A DNA stretch of 64,000 bases from Eremophila alpestris peregrina (taxonomy: Eukaryota; Chordata; Aves; Passeriformes; Alaudidae): assembly GCA_009792885.1 (NCBI GenBank), contig WMCF01000033.1, positions 3,971,344 through 4,035,343 on the forward strand. Direction: 5' to 3'. Positions 38,001 through 51,098 of this stretch are shown here, piece by piece. The notes beneath the pieces are model-generated. The model ran no database searches. It saw only the letters and a list, made by a program, of their open reading frames with translations, and was not told where the DNA came from. Within the stretch, counting starts at the first letter, position 1; each line of letters opens with the position of its first letter. The position numbers and the translations under genes were made by a program.

Positions 38001-41000
38001 CTTCCTCAGAATTACACTTTTTGTCTGCCCTTTCTATACCTTTATTGTGTCCATCATTCTTTTTATCTGTGTGTCTGCTTTCTGTCTTTATGGACTCTTC
38101 TAGTTTTTAATGACTCTGGATACTTGACCTGTTTTCCACCTTAGAACAGCTGCAGTAGTCTATTCCCTAGAAGTGAATGTTCAAGATGTTATTGCCCTTT
38201 TGTGTGGAGCTCTAGAACCCCCACCTTGGCAGCCACTCTGTGTGTCTGTGCTCAGCACTATGAGGTTTTGTCTTTGAGATCCCAAATTAGTTCAAAAGCC
38301 ATTATTGAGCTGACACAAACTTTAACAGTGAGGTTCTGCTCACATAATTCCCTTTTGAGAAATTACTTTTCACTGTGTAGACTGTTAATGAGTCCTTGTT
38401 TTTTAATAGGTACATTAAATCCCACTCTGCAAGCTCTTACAAAGTGTTTTCCCCTAGGAATATAACAGTTCTGGCCAAAGTCTGATTGCTGAAGGTACAC
38501 TCATCTTGCATGGTGTTTCAGAGGGCTGCAGGTGTACACTGACTCCAAATGATTCTCAGTCTTTGGCCTGTAGAAATCCAGGAATTTCTTAATTTTTCTC
38601 TGTCCTTCATTGGCTATGGGTTTACTTACTCTCTATTCTGTAAAACTATTTTCTGTTCATCCTAACTCTTGCAATCAGATCTGCTTCTCTTTTGCTAGTA
38701 GTAAATTACCTCTGCCTTTTCACAGGTACAAACCCAGATTGCTGATTGGATTTTTCCTCTTGATTTTGACATCTGATCCCCACTACAATTTGCTCTGACA
38801 CAGAGATTACAATTCCAGTATATGGTGTATTTTGAGTTGAGACAAATTATAGATCTTGGCTCAGAATTTCTTTCCCTCTGATCAGTTTCTCTAGTAAAGC
38901 TGATACCTCTCAACAGTAAGTTCTTTCTCCTAGAACTGGTGCAGCATTTCAGAATCTTTCATGCTGCCTGATCACTGGCTCAAACCTCAACACTTCCCTA
39001 TGCAAACCTGGTTACATGAAAATCTAATGCCTGTTTCCTAGCAATGTTTAGAAAAATACCCACTTCAGGGCCATCTTTCTTTCATGTTGTCTTCCCAGAA
39101 AACATAATGGTCACTTGAACTTTTTCCCCTTCCCTGGTACATTTCTGGAAAATGTCACATTTCTTGCAGTTTTAACCTCATGCCTCACCATGAAACACTA
39201 TATTCACTACATCTTTCTGCTTCTAAAACCTTCTCTCTGTTTTTTAATCTACTTTTTTCTTATTCTCTTGCTCCTTGCATCAAGGAGTATTCTTTGGCTT
39301 GGGAGCTTTTTCAGAATTTGGAATTAGAGCTTTTAAGCACAGTGAGTCATTACTACAACAAAAGGTAAAAAGAAAGAATGTGAAGAAATAGTACATTAGG
39401 GAGGGAGACAATTCTATGTAGCCCACTCTGAGCCTGCCTGTAGACAGCTAACTCTGACAGGATTGCTCCAAACCAGCACATTTCAGTATCTGTCATGACC
39501 CCTTGTCCTCACATGCAGTCTATAATCACCTGCCTAGAGAAAAAATACTCACTTGGTCAGAAAATCAGAAACATGTTAAAGAAATATTCTGAACACTGAA
39601 GGAGAGCTATGTCCTCTGTGCAAGAAAAGGTCTAGGTCATTATTTCAGCTATTGATAGTGTTATAGATAGTTTTAAAATATGAAACCTTTCTCAGCTGTT
39701 TGCAAAAATACTAGTTGGATGAAAAAAAAGGTAAAAGGATAACAGTGAGCTGTGAGTGTGAAGAGGATCTGTGCTTCTGGAGACTGATGTTTCTTAAATT
39801 ATGCAAGGCTAATATGTATCTGAAAGACACAGTTAATACCCATGATTCACATTAACTGAAGAAAAATTGCACTGCTACCCTAAAAGCTGATCCCAAAATG
39901 TGCTGTTCTGCATTTGCAGGATGAGCCATAGTAGTGACCACTGTGTTTTTAGCAGCAATAAATATGTCTTGGGATGGTTGTTATTGAAAGCCTTGAGACA
40001 ACAGAGATGAAAGGGACAAAGGTTTGTGGTCCCAAGTAAGAGTCACAGCTATTTTGAAAGGTCCACCTCCTTCAGCAACAAAGATTTACCAAAAGCTCTG
40101 CAGGTATAACTAACAGCAGGAGGTAAAGCAATTTAATGATGTGAAAGGCAGCTTCTATAGGTGGAATATGGAGGATAACAGGTCTGGGAGAAGGGATGCT
40201 TCACTTTAAAAATAATTATTTACTTTTTCCAATAGCTGACGACAATAGCAATGGCAGCTGGAAGTACCTGAGAGTGAGTGACAGTGAAGGAGCCAGGATA
40301 AGCCACAAATGACAGTAAATAAGAAAAGTGACTTGAAAAGGCTCTGGGCCCCTAGTGGCTCTAAGAATAGTGAATTGGGACAACAAAAGCAAGAGTGCAC
40401 TTTGAAAGAAAACACAAATGTGCTCTTCCTCCTGGCCGCATCTGAACCCTTTCTCGACTTACAGATCAATGCAGAAGCAAACATGTGCTGTATCTTTCAT
40501 GTGGCTGTGCTGCTCTATAATAAAACCTGAACAAACAGGGTTTGTTTATCAGCCTCCTAGTGAAGCCACATTTTTCAATCAGGACTCATGAACCATTCTC
40601 CAGTCTACTGAAGCAGAAGGTTAGGTCTTCACTTGACACTGACAAAGCAGCACCAATTTCCATTGGAGAGTCTCTAGCAGGTCACTTCAGAAGTGAACTT
40701 TGTATGGAAACAATGTTTAGTTTTTGAATACGAGGAATAAAAATTTTTCCCACCAACTCAATAGTTCAGTGAAAAACAGGTGCCACAAATCTGTGAAGTT
40801 GACAACACATTTTGGTGGTGTCTGAATATACAGACAAATAGATCTGGAGTTGAGTCATAAGCTTTCTCCCCTTGGATAAATAGCTTCACATCTGTATTAT
40901 TCTGCTTGTTTAGTCACTTCATATATAAAACTGGGTTTTATCAAGACAAATAGTATGCTAGGTGCCTTGTGAAGCACCTACAAACAACTTTCTTAGTCAA

Positions 41001-42625
41001 TGATGGGGTTTTGCCTTTTTTTCTGCCACTGGGAGTCTCAGAAGAAGCTTGGGTCAAAGTACTCTAGGTCAGGGAATTCTGTTCTGACTCAATATATGTA
41101 CTTTTAAGAATGCTCCCTGTTTAGTGAATTACATATTTTTGTCTTCATATCATTGTTGTTTTACAGCACCTCCTTAACTGGAGACTATTTTGAGGGGCAA
41201 CAGCTGCAAAGAAACTAGCAGCAGCATGACATCTCACCTGACAGCAAAACTCCCTTCTCATTGTAGTGACCACAGCTTGTTCACATCTGAAAACCTTGTC
41301 TTGATTCATGAAAAAAAGAAACCCTTTAACTAAGACCTGCTATCCCTGAGAGCCCCTCTCTGTTAGACACTAGCTAAGACACAAATAGTCTTTCTGATAC
41401 TTCCCTCCTATGTCTGAATACAATTTCATGGAAAATTAAATACAACAGTAGAACTTGACAGTGACTGTGAGGTGAATGATAAGTCTTGTCTCTGCTCCCC
41501 AGTACATGCAGTGTTCATAGCACTGAGTTTGGCAGAGCTGCTGGGTTTGCTCATTTCCTTTACTCTGAGCCAAGATTCCCAGTAGTGTCAGGACAATTTT
41601 AGAAGCAGCATACACTCAACTGAACTTCATCTCTGAAGAGAGGAACAGGTGCTTACAGCTGAGTTGTCAAGTCCATATACTACCTTGATGGGTTTTTTCT
41701 GTCTGAAATAGAGTCTTTTTTGAGTATGGACTTTTGGCCAGTCCTCAGATTTCAGGAAGCAATCTACTCCTGAACTGATGCATGCTGAGGAAAACAAAAA
41801 TGCAGAGAAGATAGAAACAAGATCTGCAGTATGCAGGGTAATTTTCAGGGGTGGAGTAGTGGTGGCGCCTGTTGCTGGGATTGGAGCAGCTGCAGGTCTG
41901 TTGTCACTTTGTCAGATTTAAAGACCTTTTCCTCCTGAGGACACGGAGCATTGTTGAACATGGCTCAATAGGCCTGGGCCAGGCCCCAACACGTTGCATT
42001 GATTTGGGTCTCCTGTGGGGTGTCAGGGTCATAAGACACTTTTTAAGAATGTTTTCCTTCTTTCCTGGATTCTGCACGTGTTGGGGGGTAAGATACAAAC
42101 ACATTGGAGGTGCCCATTGCTCTGGGGACTTGCTCAAACAATCCCACTCACCCCACCACTTTGAACTATCCAGCTTTTGGGCAGATCTCTGGGTAATATT
42201 CTTCATTATTTGTCTGACCTTAAAGAAGGCCTGAACCATATGCAACAACAAGCTGGCACCTAGCAAAAAGGCCAGTTTGGTTTCAAGCGTAGTCACAAGG
42301 ATATACAAAATCTAAAGGAGGGGAGAAGAAAAAATAGGAAGGTTTTTTCCCCCCCATACTTTGTTTCTCTGAGAAAAAAGAGAAAAATCCAAAGGTTTGA
42401 TTTTTAGTTGTTCCCAGTAGATGACCCCCAAAGCACAGAGCTCCCTGCAATACTGAATACATCTACTAGGTTGGTGTCCTGACAAGCAACACTGTCATAT
42501 CATAAACCCAGCCTAAGAAATACACCACAGAGAACATGTACTGCAAGTGAAGTATTACAGGTACAACCCAGACAAAACACCACAAATATGAGGGCAAATA
42601 AGTCCACATTTTAACTAGCAACTAT
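26096..42625. other. Long intergenic region
   Basis: About 16.5 kb with no supported gene. Points of structure: a GC-richer, CpG-poor patch at 27740-28080; a GTTT-type repeat at about 31258-31282; a perfect T9-AATT-A9 palindrome at 33527-33548; and a poly-T run at about 35709-35720. Open frames of 60-134 codons occur, including 41904-42308 on the minus strand, but none shows a family I recognise. Unannotated lncRNA exons cannot be excluded. Confidence 0.6.
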
Positions 42626-43159
42626 TGTTAAACCAATACAATGATGTTTATAACTATTTTCTTTTAACACACTTTGGTTCTTATCTCAACCTTTGGCTCC
42701 CTTGTTCATGATAGCATAAAGGTTAAATTTAGTAGCTTAGAATTAAAATCATGGGAATGTTGAAAAGAATGATTTCTAAACTGTATTGGAGTGGTGGTGG
42801 CTAGAGCAAGCAGTTAGGAGAAACAGGCCTGGACCTGCAGGACAGCCAGGGCTTGGGAATAAATGCTAGCTCTGTTACAGTGATTGTCCTAACCAAATCA
42901 AGCATGGTCTTCACCAAATCAAGTATAGTCTTTACTAGATCAAGCAAAACTGCACCTGTGTGGGAATGAGAAATAGAATAGAACAATCTAAGTTTAATAA
43001 TTAATGTAGGGGAGGGGGAGTAGAAGGGGTTATAAGCTACTGATTTGGGTGTATCACTGGAGCCTAGATCTGGGGTCTCACCCCGGGGCTGCCGTGCACT
43101 TCAATAAAACACCTTCATATACAATCAATCATGACTGTGTGTGTATCCCAACGCTAACA
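42626..43159 (+). mobile_element. Retroviral LTR, plus orientation (candidate)
   Basis: The block has LTR architecture in the plus direction: it starts TGTTA and ends TAACA (inverted 5-bp ends), with a TATA-like TATAAG at 43031-43036 and AATAAA at 43103-43108, about 70 bp apart. This gives U3 of about 420 bp and a short R-U5. U3 holds three imperfect ~21-bp repeats (42882-42947) with the shared core CAAATCAAG. No matching target-site duplication flanks it, so it may be one end of a deleted or rearranged endogenous retrovirus. The boundaries are inferred. Confidence 0.6.
42882..42947. repeat. Three imperfect ~21-bp tandem repeats in LTR U3
   Basis: Units end ACCAAATCAAGCAT, ACCAAATCAAGTAT and ACTAGATCAAGCAA. 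Tandem direct repeats in U3 are a common feature of retroviral enhancers; that role is inferred. On the minus strand they yield a repeated peptide that is not a real protein. Confidence 0.75.
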
Positions 43160-43179
43160 TTCAGGTGCCAAAAAAGTAC

Positions 43180-43725
43180 TGTCATGGTTTTAAGCCAAAC
43201 TGGAGACAAAATACCACCCCAGCTGCTCACTCAATCCCCCTCTCCCTGGTGGAATGGGGAGGAGAATTGAAGTAAAACATCTACATTGACACAAGAACTG
43301 TTTAATAATTGATAATAAATAAAATACAATAATACATTGTGATGGTTTGTTTCCTTTTTATTATCATTATTTACCATGAAAATAGCTCATCACCTGCTGA
43401 CCAATCCCAGACCTCCCTTCCCAAACCCAGGCTGGCCATGCTTCCAGGTAACTCCCCCAGTTTATAGACTGGAAATGATGTTCTGTGGTGTGGGGTATCT
43501 TTTTGGTCAGTTTAGGTCACCCCTCCCATCTATGCTCCTGGGTATTTTTTTTGTGCATCTCTTCACTGAGACAAGGAAAAACAAAAGTCCTTGACTTAGA
43601 ATAAAATGACTTAGCAAAAAAATATATCAGTGTGTTATCAACACCTCCCTCATTCTGAATCCAAAACACGGCACTGTAACAGCTACTGAGAAGAAATTAA
43701 CTCTATTCTAGCTGAAACCAGGACA
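43180..43725 (-). mobile_element. Solo-type avian retroviral LTR, minus orientation
   Basis: On the minus strand the block begins TGTCCTGGTTTCAGCTAGAA, the recognisable 5' end of a common avian LTR family, and ends in CATGACA. A minus-strand TATAAA lies at 43466-43461 and AATAAA at 43362-43357, about 100 bp apart as expected for U3-R. The segments GTTATCAACACCTCCCTCAT and AACACGGCACTGTAACAGCT on the plus strand are typical of this family. Length is 546 bp. No gag, pol or env sequence follows on either side, and no clean flanking duplication was found. Substitutions indicate an inactive copy. Confidence 0.85.
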
Positions 43726-45949
43726 CTGAGATAGATAAAATAGCTGTTAAGCAATATCCAGAATGCTTTCTGCCATAGTACCCTCTCTCAAGCCTGCTAA
43801 CTCAATGGATTTGAACTTCTCTGTGCTTTGCTACATTGCATGACTTCAAATTGTATTTCAGGGAAGAAATAGAGCTGGTGCATCCACCTGTGTAAAGAAG
43901 TGATAAGGAAAGGTTATGAGGAATCATGAAGCAAGGAGTTGAAGTCTAGGGAGTTCCATGAGGAGGACATGGACAGGGCATGGACACCCTGACATAAAAG
44001 CAGTCAATTTAGTCTACAGATTCTGAAGTTTACAACCTGCAAGGCTGAAGATGTGGCAGTTGACATGCTCCAGTTGAACTGGAAGTGTCAGAAACTCCAT
44101 ACTGCTGTCCAGATCAGCAAAGGCATAAATCAGCAAGAGCCTGGCTGGAATATCTGAATGGATGCCCATACTGCTGAGTAGTGGCTTGCAATAGGAGTGG
44201 GTCTGTGGGGTGACACAGATGCCACTGGGGATCCAATGTCCACACTATCCAGGGTGGGGGTGTGGAGGGGGATGGAGGAATCTATTAATGCCATTAGTGG
44301 TTGGAGCCCACTAGATACAACTCAATCCAGTAGCCTATCTTCTGGTTTAATTTAATGTGAAGGCAAGCCATCTTGTGTACTCTAAGACATCTCCACAAAG
44401 CAAACAAAAAGAGGATTGATAAGGTGCCTGACTTTAAAAGCATTCCCTGAGTGTAATACCCTCTCCATTTCTCTAACAATATATAAAAATAACCTGAGTG
44501 AAAATCATTCTCATTGGCAGGAAAAAAGCTTGGTTAAGAGGTGAACTAACACTCATGGGAAACAAAGCAGTGCTTGTTCCAGAGTCCTCTGTTTAGGATG
44601 TTGAAGTATTTCTCACGCAGCTGTTAACAGTTTGTAAAATACCACAGACCCACAACTCCAGCAAACATTGATCACCTGTGCCTGGGTCACTGGCACCACA
44701 GACCTCTGATCCCACTGCAGGCCCTGGGGTGATGCTGCACAGCCAGTAACACAAACCCGTTTCTATTTCCCCTGATCATTAATCACTCCGGATTTCATTG
44801 GTGCTTAATGGCAATACTTTGGGCTCTCCTATAAAGACTATAAGATTTCATGTACTTGGAGCCCTTCTGCCTTTCTAAAGCACTTACATTTTCTTTTTCT
44901 AGGAATAGCCTTGGTGATAAAATGAGTCACCTAGCCCTCTGCCAACAGTGAATATGATGACTGACGCTTAAATGGCACCTTTCATGATAGGAATGTTCAA
45001 ACCTATGTGTGGAATCCTGCCCTGGCTGCTGGCTGTGCTGTCAATACGATGCCAGAGCCTTTCTACACGCACAGACCAGGAGGTCTCAGTGTGAGGATTC
45101 AACACCCTTCATTACTGCCTTGGAAAGGATCTGTGTGTGAGGCTCTGACGTGGCTGGCAGCCATAAGTATTACACAGGCAGTTATGGTGCTCCTATGTCA
45201 TATTGCAGGGGACAGCAATGGAAGGGAACTGTGCAAGTCCTCTGGTAAGGTTCCTGCAGCCATGTCACAGGCAACTCTTCTCATCCTTCCTAATGTGCCA
45301 ACAGCTCTATCCTCTAGCACACCAGTGGTCTCCTGAGTGCTGCAGAGATCCAGGCAGTTGGGCATGAAAAGGCAAGTGACATGAGTTTTATGTTTATTCT
45401 GTTCCTACTGGTTTAACATAAGCAAGACTTGACTGTGTGCCTTAGAAGCATGAATTAATTTCTCAGGAATGTGGTGCCTGGCAGCACTAATGTTAGAAAG
45501 ATTATTTAATATTGATAGTTTATGGAACATTCTTCATGGACAGCATTACAACACAAAAGCATCTGAGGAGCAAACAGCTCAGCTGTGCCTTCAGCCAGCC
45601 ATCCAAACACACCTTCAGCTTCTCTACCACAAAGTACCTGATTCAGAGAAACCTGGAAGCTATAGAAAAGGAATTAGAAAAGTAGAATTGATCTTCATTT
45701 TTTCTTTTATGAAACTTGAACTTCTGCAGAGCTGATTCACAAGTTCTTACAAGATAAAATTGCAAGTATCAAATAAAAATATATTTCTGTTACAAGGGAA
45801 GTCAGTGTTGCTACAGCCAGAAGCAAGCAAGTGGGAGGTTGAAGAGGATGGTGTCATTCGGTATTGATGGGAGCCTTGGTCTTTTGAAAGCCTGTGCACA
45901 TCTGCCCAGCTACATCAGTAGTTTTCTATTTAAAGTCAAGCACTGGTTC
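43726..45949. other. Intergenic
   Basis: No supported gene. A stretch at about 44780-44990 has mixed motifs including an AP-1-like TGAGTCA near 44924. The 109-codon open frame at 45007-45336 has no recognisable family. Confidence 0.5.
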
Positions 45950-46270
45950 ACTGAACCGGACTCAAAGATATCCACAGCTTGTTTTATAAAACTGGAAAAT
46001 TAATCGGTGTGAAATGTATTGGAAAACAGAACGGTTATTCATATGCCTCAGCAGTTTCCTTATTAGGTAAAACAAGATTTTGATTGTTCTCTCAGGGCAT
46101 ACAATACCTCAATATGCTGCAAAATAGGCTGTTATAAAATGAGCCAGCACAATTTGCATACCTCGGTGACCACTTTTGTGACAAATGCAAATGAATATTT
46201 TGAATCCAAGGTCAAAGTCTAATCATCGAAATGGCAAAGGCTCAGTCACTAACTCCTTTAGAAGTACTCT
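45950..46270. promoter_or_regulatory. Candidate enhancer-like conserved element with paired octamers
   Basis: Two exact POU octamers face each other: ATTTGCAT (46152-46159) and ATGCAAAT (46185-46192), 25 bp apart. CCAAGGTCA (46206-46214), an exact SF-1/ERR-type extended half-site, follows and continues as AAGTC, giving an imperfect DR1. The dense unrelated motifs in non-repetitive sequence resemble a regulatory element. This is inference from motifs only, with no alignment. Confidence 0.35.
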
Positions 46271-49200
46271 TTACCCTACATAAACAGCCTGCCCTGGGCT
46301 GACTGGGATCCAGGGGGGTTTGCAGAGGGCAAGGACCACTGCTTGTCCCTATGATGAGTTCCCTTGACAGCTACAATGTAAATTCTTCACAGCAGGTGCA
46401 AAAGAAACCAGCATGAGATCAAAAATCCTCCTATGGAAAAGGAAAGCACCAACATTAAAATAGCAGGATTAGAAGATCGTAAAACAAAAGGGTGGCTTAG
46501 GGTTCCAGATGTATCATGTTACAAATGGTCTTTTACAGTTGGCTCTACTCCTTGGAACCACTGAATCATTTCCTACTTGGGCACGTTAGGAAATGTCAGC
46601 TTTTTCCAATTCAATTCTATCTGGTTGCATCAACTGAAAATTCAGAGTGGCTCAGTGATTAAGTGTGAGAAAGACAATTGCATAGAAGAATATAAATTAA
46701 TTCATTATCCCAGCAGAATTAAGCTTGTTTTAATAGCACCACACCTACCCTGAACAATACTAGAATAAAAATTAAAAGGCAGGTCCTTTAGCTGGAAGAA
46801 AGTGTTCCTTTTTTGGTCTACATTGCTTTTCGGCAAGTAGTGACAATAACATCCATAATAATAGGATGCAGGAGGTCTGGATGCTCTCTCTCTATCCCTG
46901 AGGAATGGGGTGATGAAAAATTATGTTGACTTTACCATATGTCTAGAAGGATTAATTTTGATTCTGTAGTCTTGCTATCAGCTGCTGCCTCAAAGGAAGT
47001 GAGTGTGATGGTGATGTTCCTAGGCTACTGATTACTTGCTATCCCTAACCTGAAAAATTACAAGACCTCTGATTTCACATGTCTCCTGTCTGACTACGAA
47101 CTACTGCTAGGAGAGAGAATTATAAGAGATGGTGAGACTGCTTTAAATACATCATTACATTTGGTCAAGACACAGATTTCCCACCCCAAGATGCTATTTT
47201 ATGATGTGGGTTTATTCAAGTAATATTTGGGATGAGGTTAAGTCAACACCATGTAGTGCATGCCACAGCAAAACCCCTGTGCAAGCTGGCAGAGCCCCTG
47301 TGGCCAGCAGCACCTGCACAGGCATCAGACCTTCTGAGCCTCAGTGCTTAACTTATGTGTCCATGTTATGTGGGCAATATACAAAATGTGATTTGCTTGA
47401 TGATTTTGGAGTGCAGACAAGTAATTTTTAAAACCTTGTCAGCCCCTCTGTGGCTTGTGCCCTCCCCGGGGCAGTGCTGCATGCCTGCTCACACCAGACA
47501 AATCCTCCAGGGTGCTCCCAGGCCACCCCCAGCAGCTGGTGGATGGAGTTTTTGGGCAGGCAAGCAGCTGGCCTGCCACCTCCTGCCTCATTCCCTTCCC
47601 CACAGGCAGCACCCAGAGCAGCTGCAGGGGGCTGATGCTGCTGTGCCAATGACTGCACAGAAGCTTCTCTGAGCACTGCCCAAGCACCTGGGATTTTGAG
47701 TGTCTGGTTAAAGGCACAGACTAATGGAAAATCAGCTTGATACAAATGAGTTGTCATAATCTCCAAGTGAATGATTTCTAGTGTTTTGCTAATATTTTTA
47801 AATAAACCCAAGACTACATTTCTAGAAGATGTTGACATTGTGAGTGGACTTTTTCACTGTGCAAAGGGTTTCACTCTGCTGATGTCTGTCTGCAGGAGAG
47901 TGGAAAGAACTTGGCCACAAAGCAGCGTCCATGGACATGTAATTTCCGAAATGACATTTATACCCTAGCCATATTGTGTTTGCAGACATTCATTTGTAAA
48001 GATTTTCTTCTTCTCTTCCTGAAAAAATTGCATTTTTATGGGTAAAACAATCAGTGAAGGTGGCCACAGTGCCACTATTCCCTTCAAATTATCAAAAAGA
48101 AAAAATAAGCTGAAATAATACAAAGAACAGCTCATTTCTGGTTGTTATCTATTATTCATATGCATTGTCAATAGTTCATTAGTTCTGATCTGTTTTCCCA
48201 TATCAGAAATCTTGGTTTTCATGCCTACAGTCATGCAGTAGAAAAAAATAGCATGATCAATGACCTCAATACCTCAATACAATGAAAATAACCCATTTAA
48301 AATTATCTGTTTGCATACAGTCTGGAAGCTGAAAACTTCCTATTTCTGAAAAAAACCCCAACCCAACAACCTTTCAGGGAAGCAAAATTCATTTTCAGAT
48401 AGAAATTAATTCTTTCTTACTGTTTTGAGTGAGCTATTTGAATGAATTCTTGCAAATAACACTGACAGAAATTGGGATGAGTTTGTAAACAGCCTGTAAA
48501 AAAGGAAAAATTGCACTTTTCTGATAACATATCCTTCTTCATAAAAATTGCAGCTAGTCCTACCTAACCCAGAGCTGTTTGTGAGCATTTCTCAAAGTGA
48601 TGAATGGTGTCTCAGCATTTCCTTCTTTCTTCCTGATGATCTGTTATAATGACAGCAGCTTTTATCCTATCTCTATTTTTGAGGTCCCCTTGTTTTCTTC
48701 CTTCTTTTACTACAAAAACTCTCAAAGGAAGCCTTTGTGTGTCAGGAGAAGCCAAATTAACATAACATGAGGCATCTATAAATAGTTGCTTCAAATTAGG
48801 CTTCTTCAAAATCTTGAAGTAATATTTTTTTGTTTTTTTTTTTTTTCCTTCTGCTGGTGAAAGATACAATCTCATATCACATTTTTTTCTTTATAAAACA
48901 TTCATGTTGTTGCTCTGATTTTGTATATTTTTCAATGCTTTGATCCAGCCACAGGTAAAAAATGGCCAGGTCATTGTTCCTGTATTTCAAATTTGTGCAA
49001 AAAAGATCTTGTCAGAAATATGGCATGTGATACTGGCAAATTAATTACCAAAGACAATGCCAAATTATCTATCTTAAAGCCAGATGCTGGAAAATATGAA
49101 TTTTTCATAAGCTCTGCTCCTAAACTTTGTCAAAACTTTGGAGAATTGCTTCCAGATGTAAAAAAATTGGAAAGAACTCATAAGCTGAGAAGGACTAAGA

Positions 49201-50425
49201 CAAGGCTAATTAAATCAATGTCTGGTACGAGGATAATGAGAAAATGTTAACCACTATTTGTACATCATAACTATCAAGTTGTGAAATTATCAGATATCCA
49301 ATGCAAATGAAATAACGGAATTATTATGCTTTTTTTCATATAATTCCCAAACAAAGTGCAAAATTCATTTTCATGTAACAAGGAAATTCAAAAGGAATTT
49401 AGAAAAATTCCTGGAGGAAAAAACCCTTAGGTTTTTTTAACAAGACAGTCCAGACATAACCAGTAACTTCAGAGTTCACAAAGCTGAGGGTTTACACTAA
49501 GGGAAAGCTTACTGGTTGTATCCTTTCACTAATTTCCCCTTCAGACACGGTTGGAGAGGGGCATTGAGGCTGCCCTAAACACACACAGCGGTTGTTATGA
49601 TCTTAAATGTCTCAGGTGTGCCCAGAGGCAAAGACGTGGTGCCACCTGGTGTGTGTCAGGACGGGAGGTGTGAGCATCAGCCCTGGGGCCCTTCCCCACG
49701 TCTCTCCTCTTGCCTTCAGGACAGTCTGGCACAGACATCGAGTCCCAGAGCATGAGCACGGCGGTGAGATCTGTAGAAAACCCTTGATTTGCTGGCTGAT
49801 TGAGGTCGCTGCCATTGAGCTGTTAGCACTGTGAATGTCAGTGGCTGCCAGGGAGGAGGCAGCAGTTCCAGCTGTGCCAGACAGCAGCAATCTGCCGCAC
49901 GCCGTCTGCTGCGCTGCGATGGAGGAGGCTCCGGACTGTGCTCCAGCACAGGCTGGAGCTCTTCTGCCTGATCATTATTTGTTTGGGGCTTTCTTCTAAG
50001 GACCAAGGGGTGCAAAATGGTTAAAAAATTATCCCTGTAAACTATACAGTCTCTTCCACATTAGTTGCTTACTAATGGCTGATATTATCAAACAGCTTTA
50101 CAAAACCTGCATAGGAACACCTCAGTTCTTCCAAAACACTTTTTTTCCCCCTTCTTTTTGGTTTCATTAACACTGAGGAGCTTCCTTTTTGCTTTTTTCC
50201 CCTCAGCAATTTTAAGGACTAATAATTTAGCTTTTAAAGGAAAAGCTTGGCTTTTCAGAATCTCATTACTCCAGTGACTAAGCACTGAGGGAAACACTAA
50301 ATGACACAAGATGCCTAATTAAATCACAGGCATACTTCAATTTCTTGAGATTTTGTCCTGAGAATATTTTCCTGATCTTCAAAGCAGCCAACATTTTAAT
50401 CCTGGCCAGGGAAAGGCAACCACCT

Positions 50426-50465
50426 CTAATCTAATCCAATCTAATCTAATCTAATCTAATCTAAT
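50426..50465. repeat. (CTAAT)8 pentanucleotide microsatellite
   Basis: Eight units, one of them CCAAT instead of CTAAT (50436-50440). The preceding bases also resemble a partial unit. Confidence 0.95.
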
Positions 50466-51068
50466 TTAGGGTTTACCACTAAGATAACTCATGAAGAAAC
50501 TATTTGCTTTTTAATTCCATGGCAGTATAATACATTGCTATATCCTGGACAAATTCCTGATCCCAGCTCATTTATAAATATAAAGGTTATTTACATAAAG
50601 CTTAGACTATAGTATCAAACAGCTAGTAAAAGAATGTCTGCTTTGTTAAAATCAAATAGCAGGTGCATTGAGGATGTCCTATGAAAACTATTATTTCAAA
50701 GAAGGCTCCTCAGTAAATATTTTTTGAGAAAATGCAATAGCTGAATAATCATAAAACAAGCTCTTTGTGTAGCCAAGCTCACTATGCTTCTGAGGCACAC
50801 CATTTATGTTAAGTACTACTTCCCCTTCCCTATAACAGTCACTTCTTCAGGAGGAATTTACAAAATTAAAATAGTTTTTTTATCGAATAGCTGGATGTTT
50901 TGCATTATGGAAATTCTTTTAACACTTCCAATTCTGCAACTCAGTACAATGACTCAAAAAGTGACAGACAAAATTTCTTAAAACATGTTCAAAGGAGATG
51001 TTTAGGAACAAGTTTCTTGCCCTGTTTTAATTTGAATGTCATTTTCCAGGAACTGCAGATTGAGCATT

Positions 51069-51098
51069 TTCTTCTTCTTCTTCTTCTTCTTCTTCTTC
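51069..51098. repeat. (TTC)10 microsatellite
   Basis: Ten perfect TTC units. Homopolymeric Phe, Leu, Ser, Lys or Glu runs in open frames crossing it are artefacts. Confidence 0.97.

Noticed and set aside
42801..42986. Minus-strand peptide with repeated LDLVKT units
   Set aside because: Product of the U3 tandem repeats in the LTR candidate, not a coding repeat protein.
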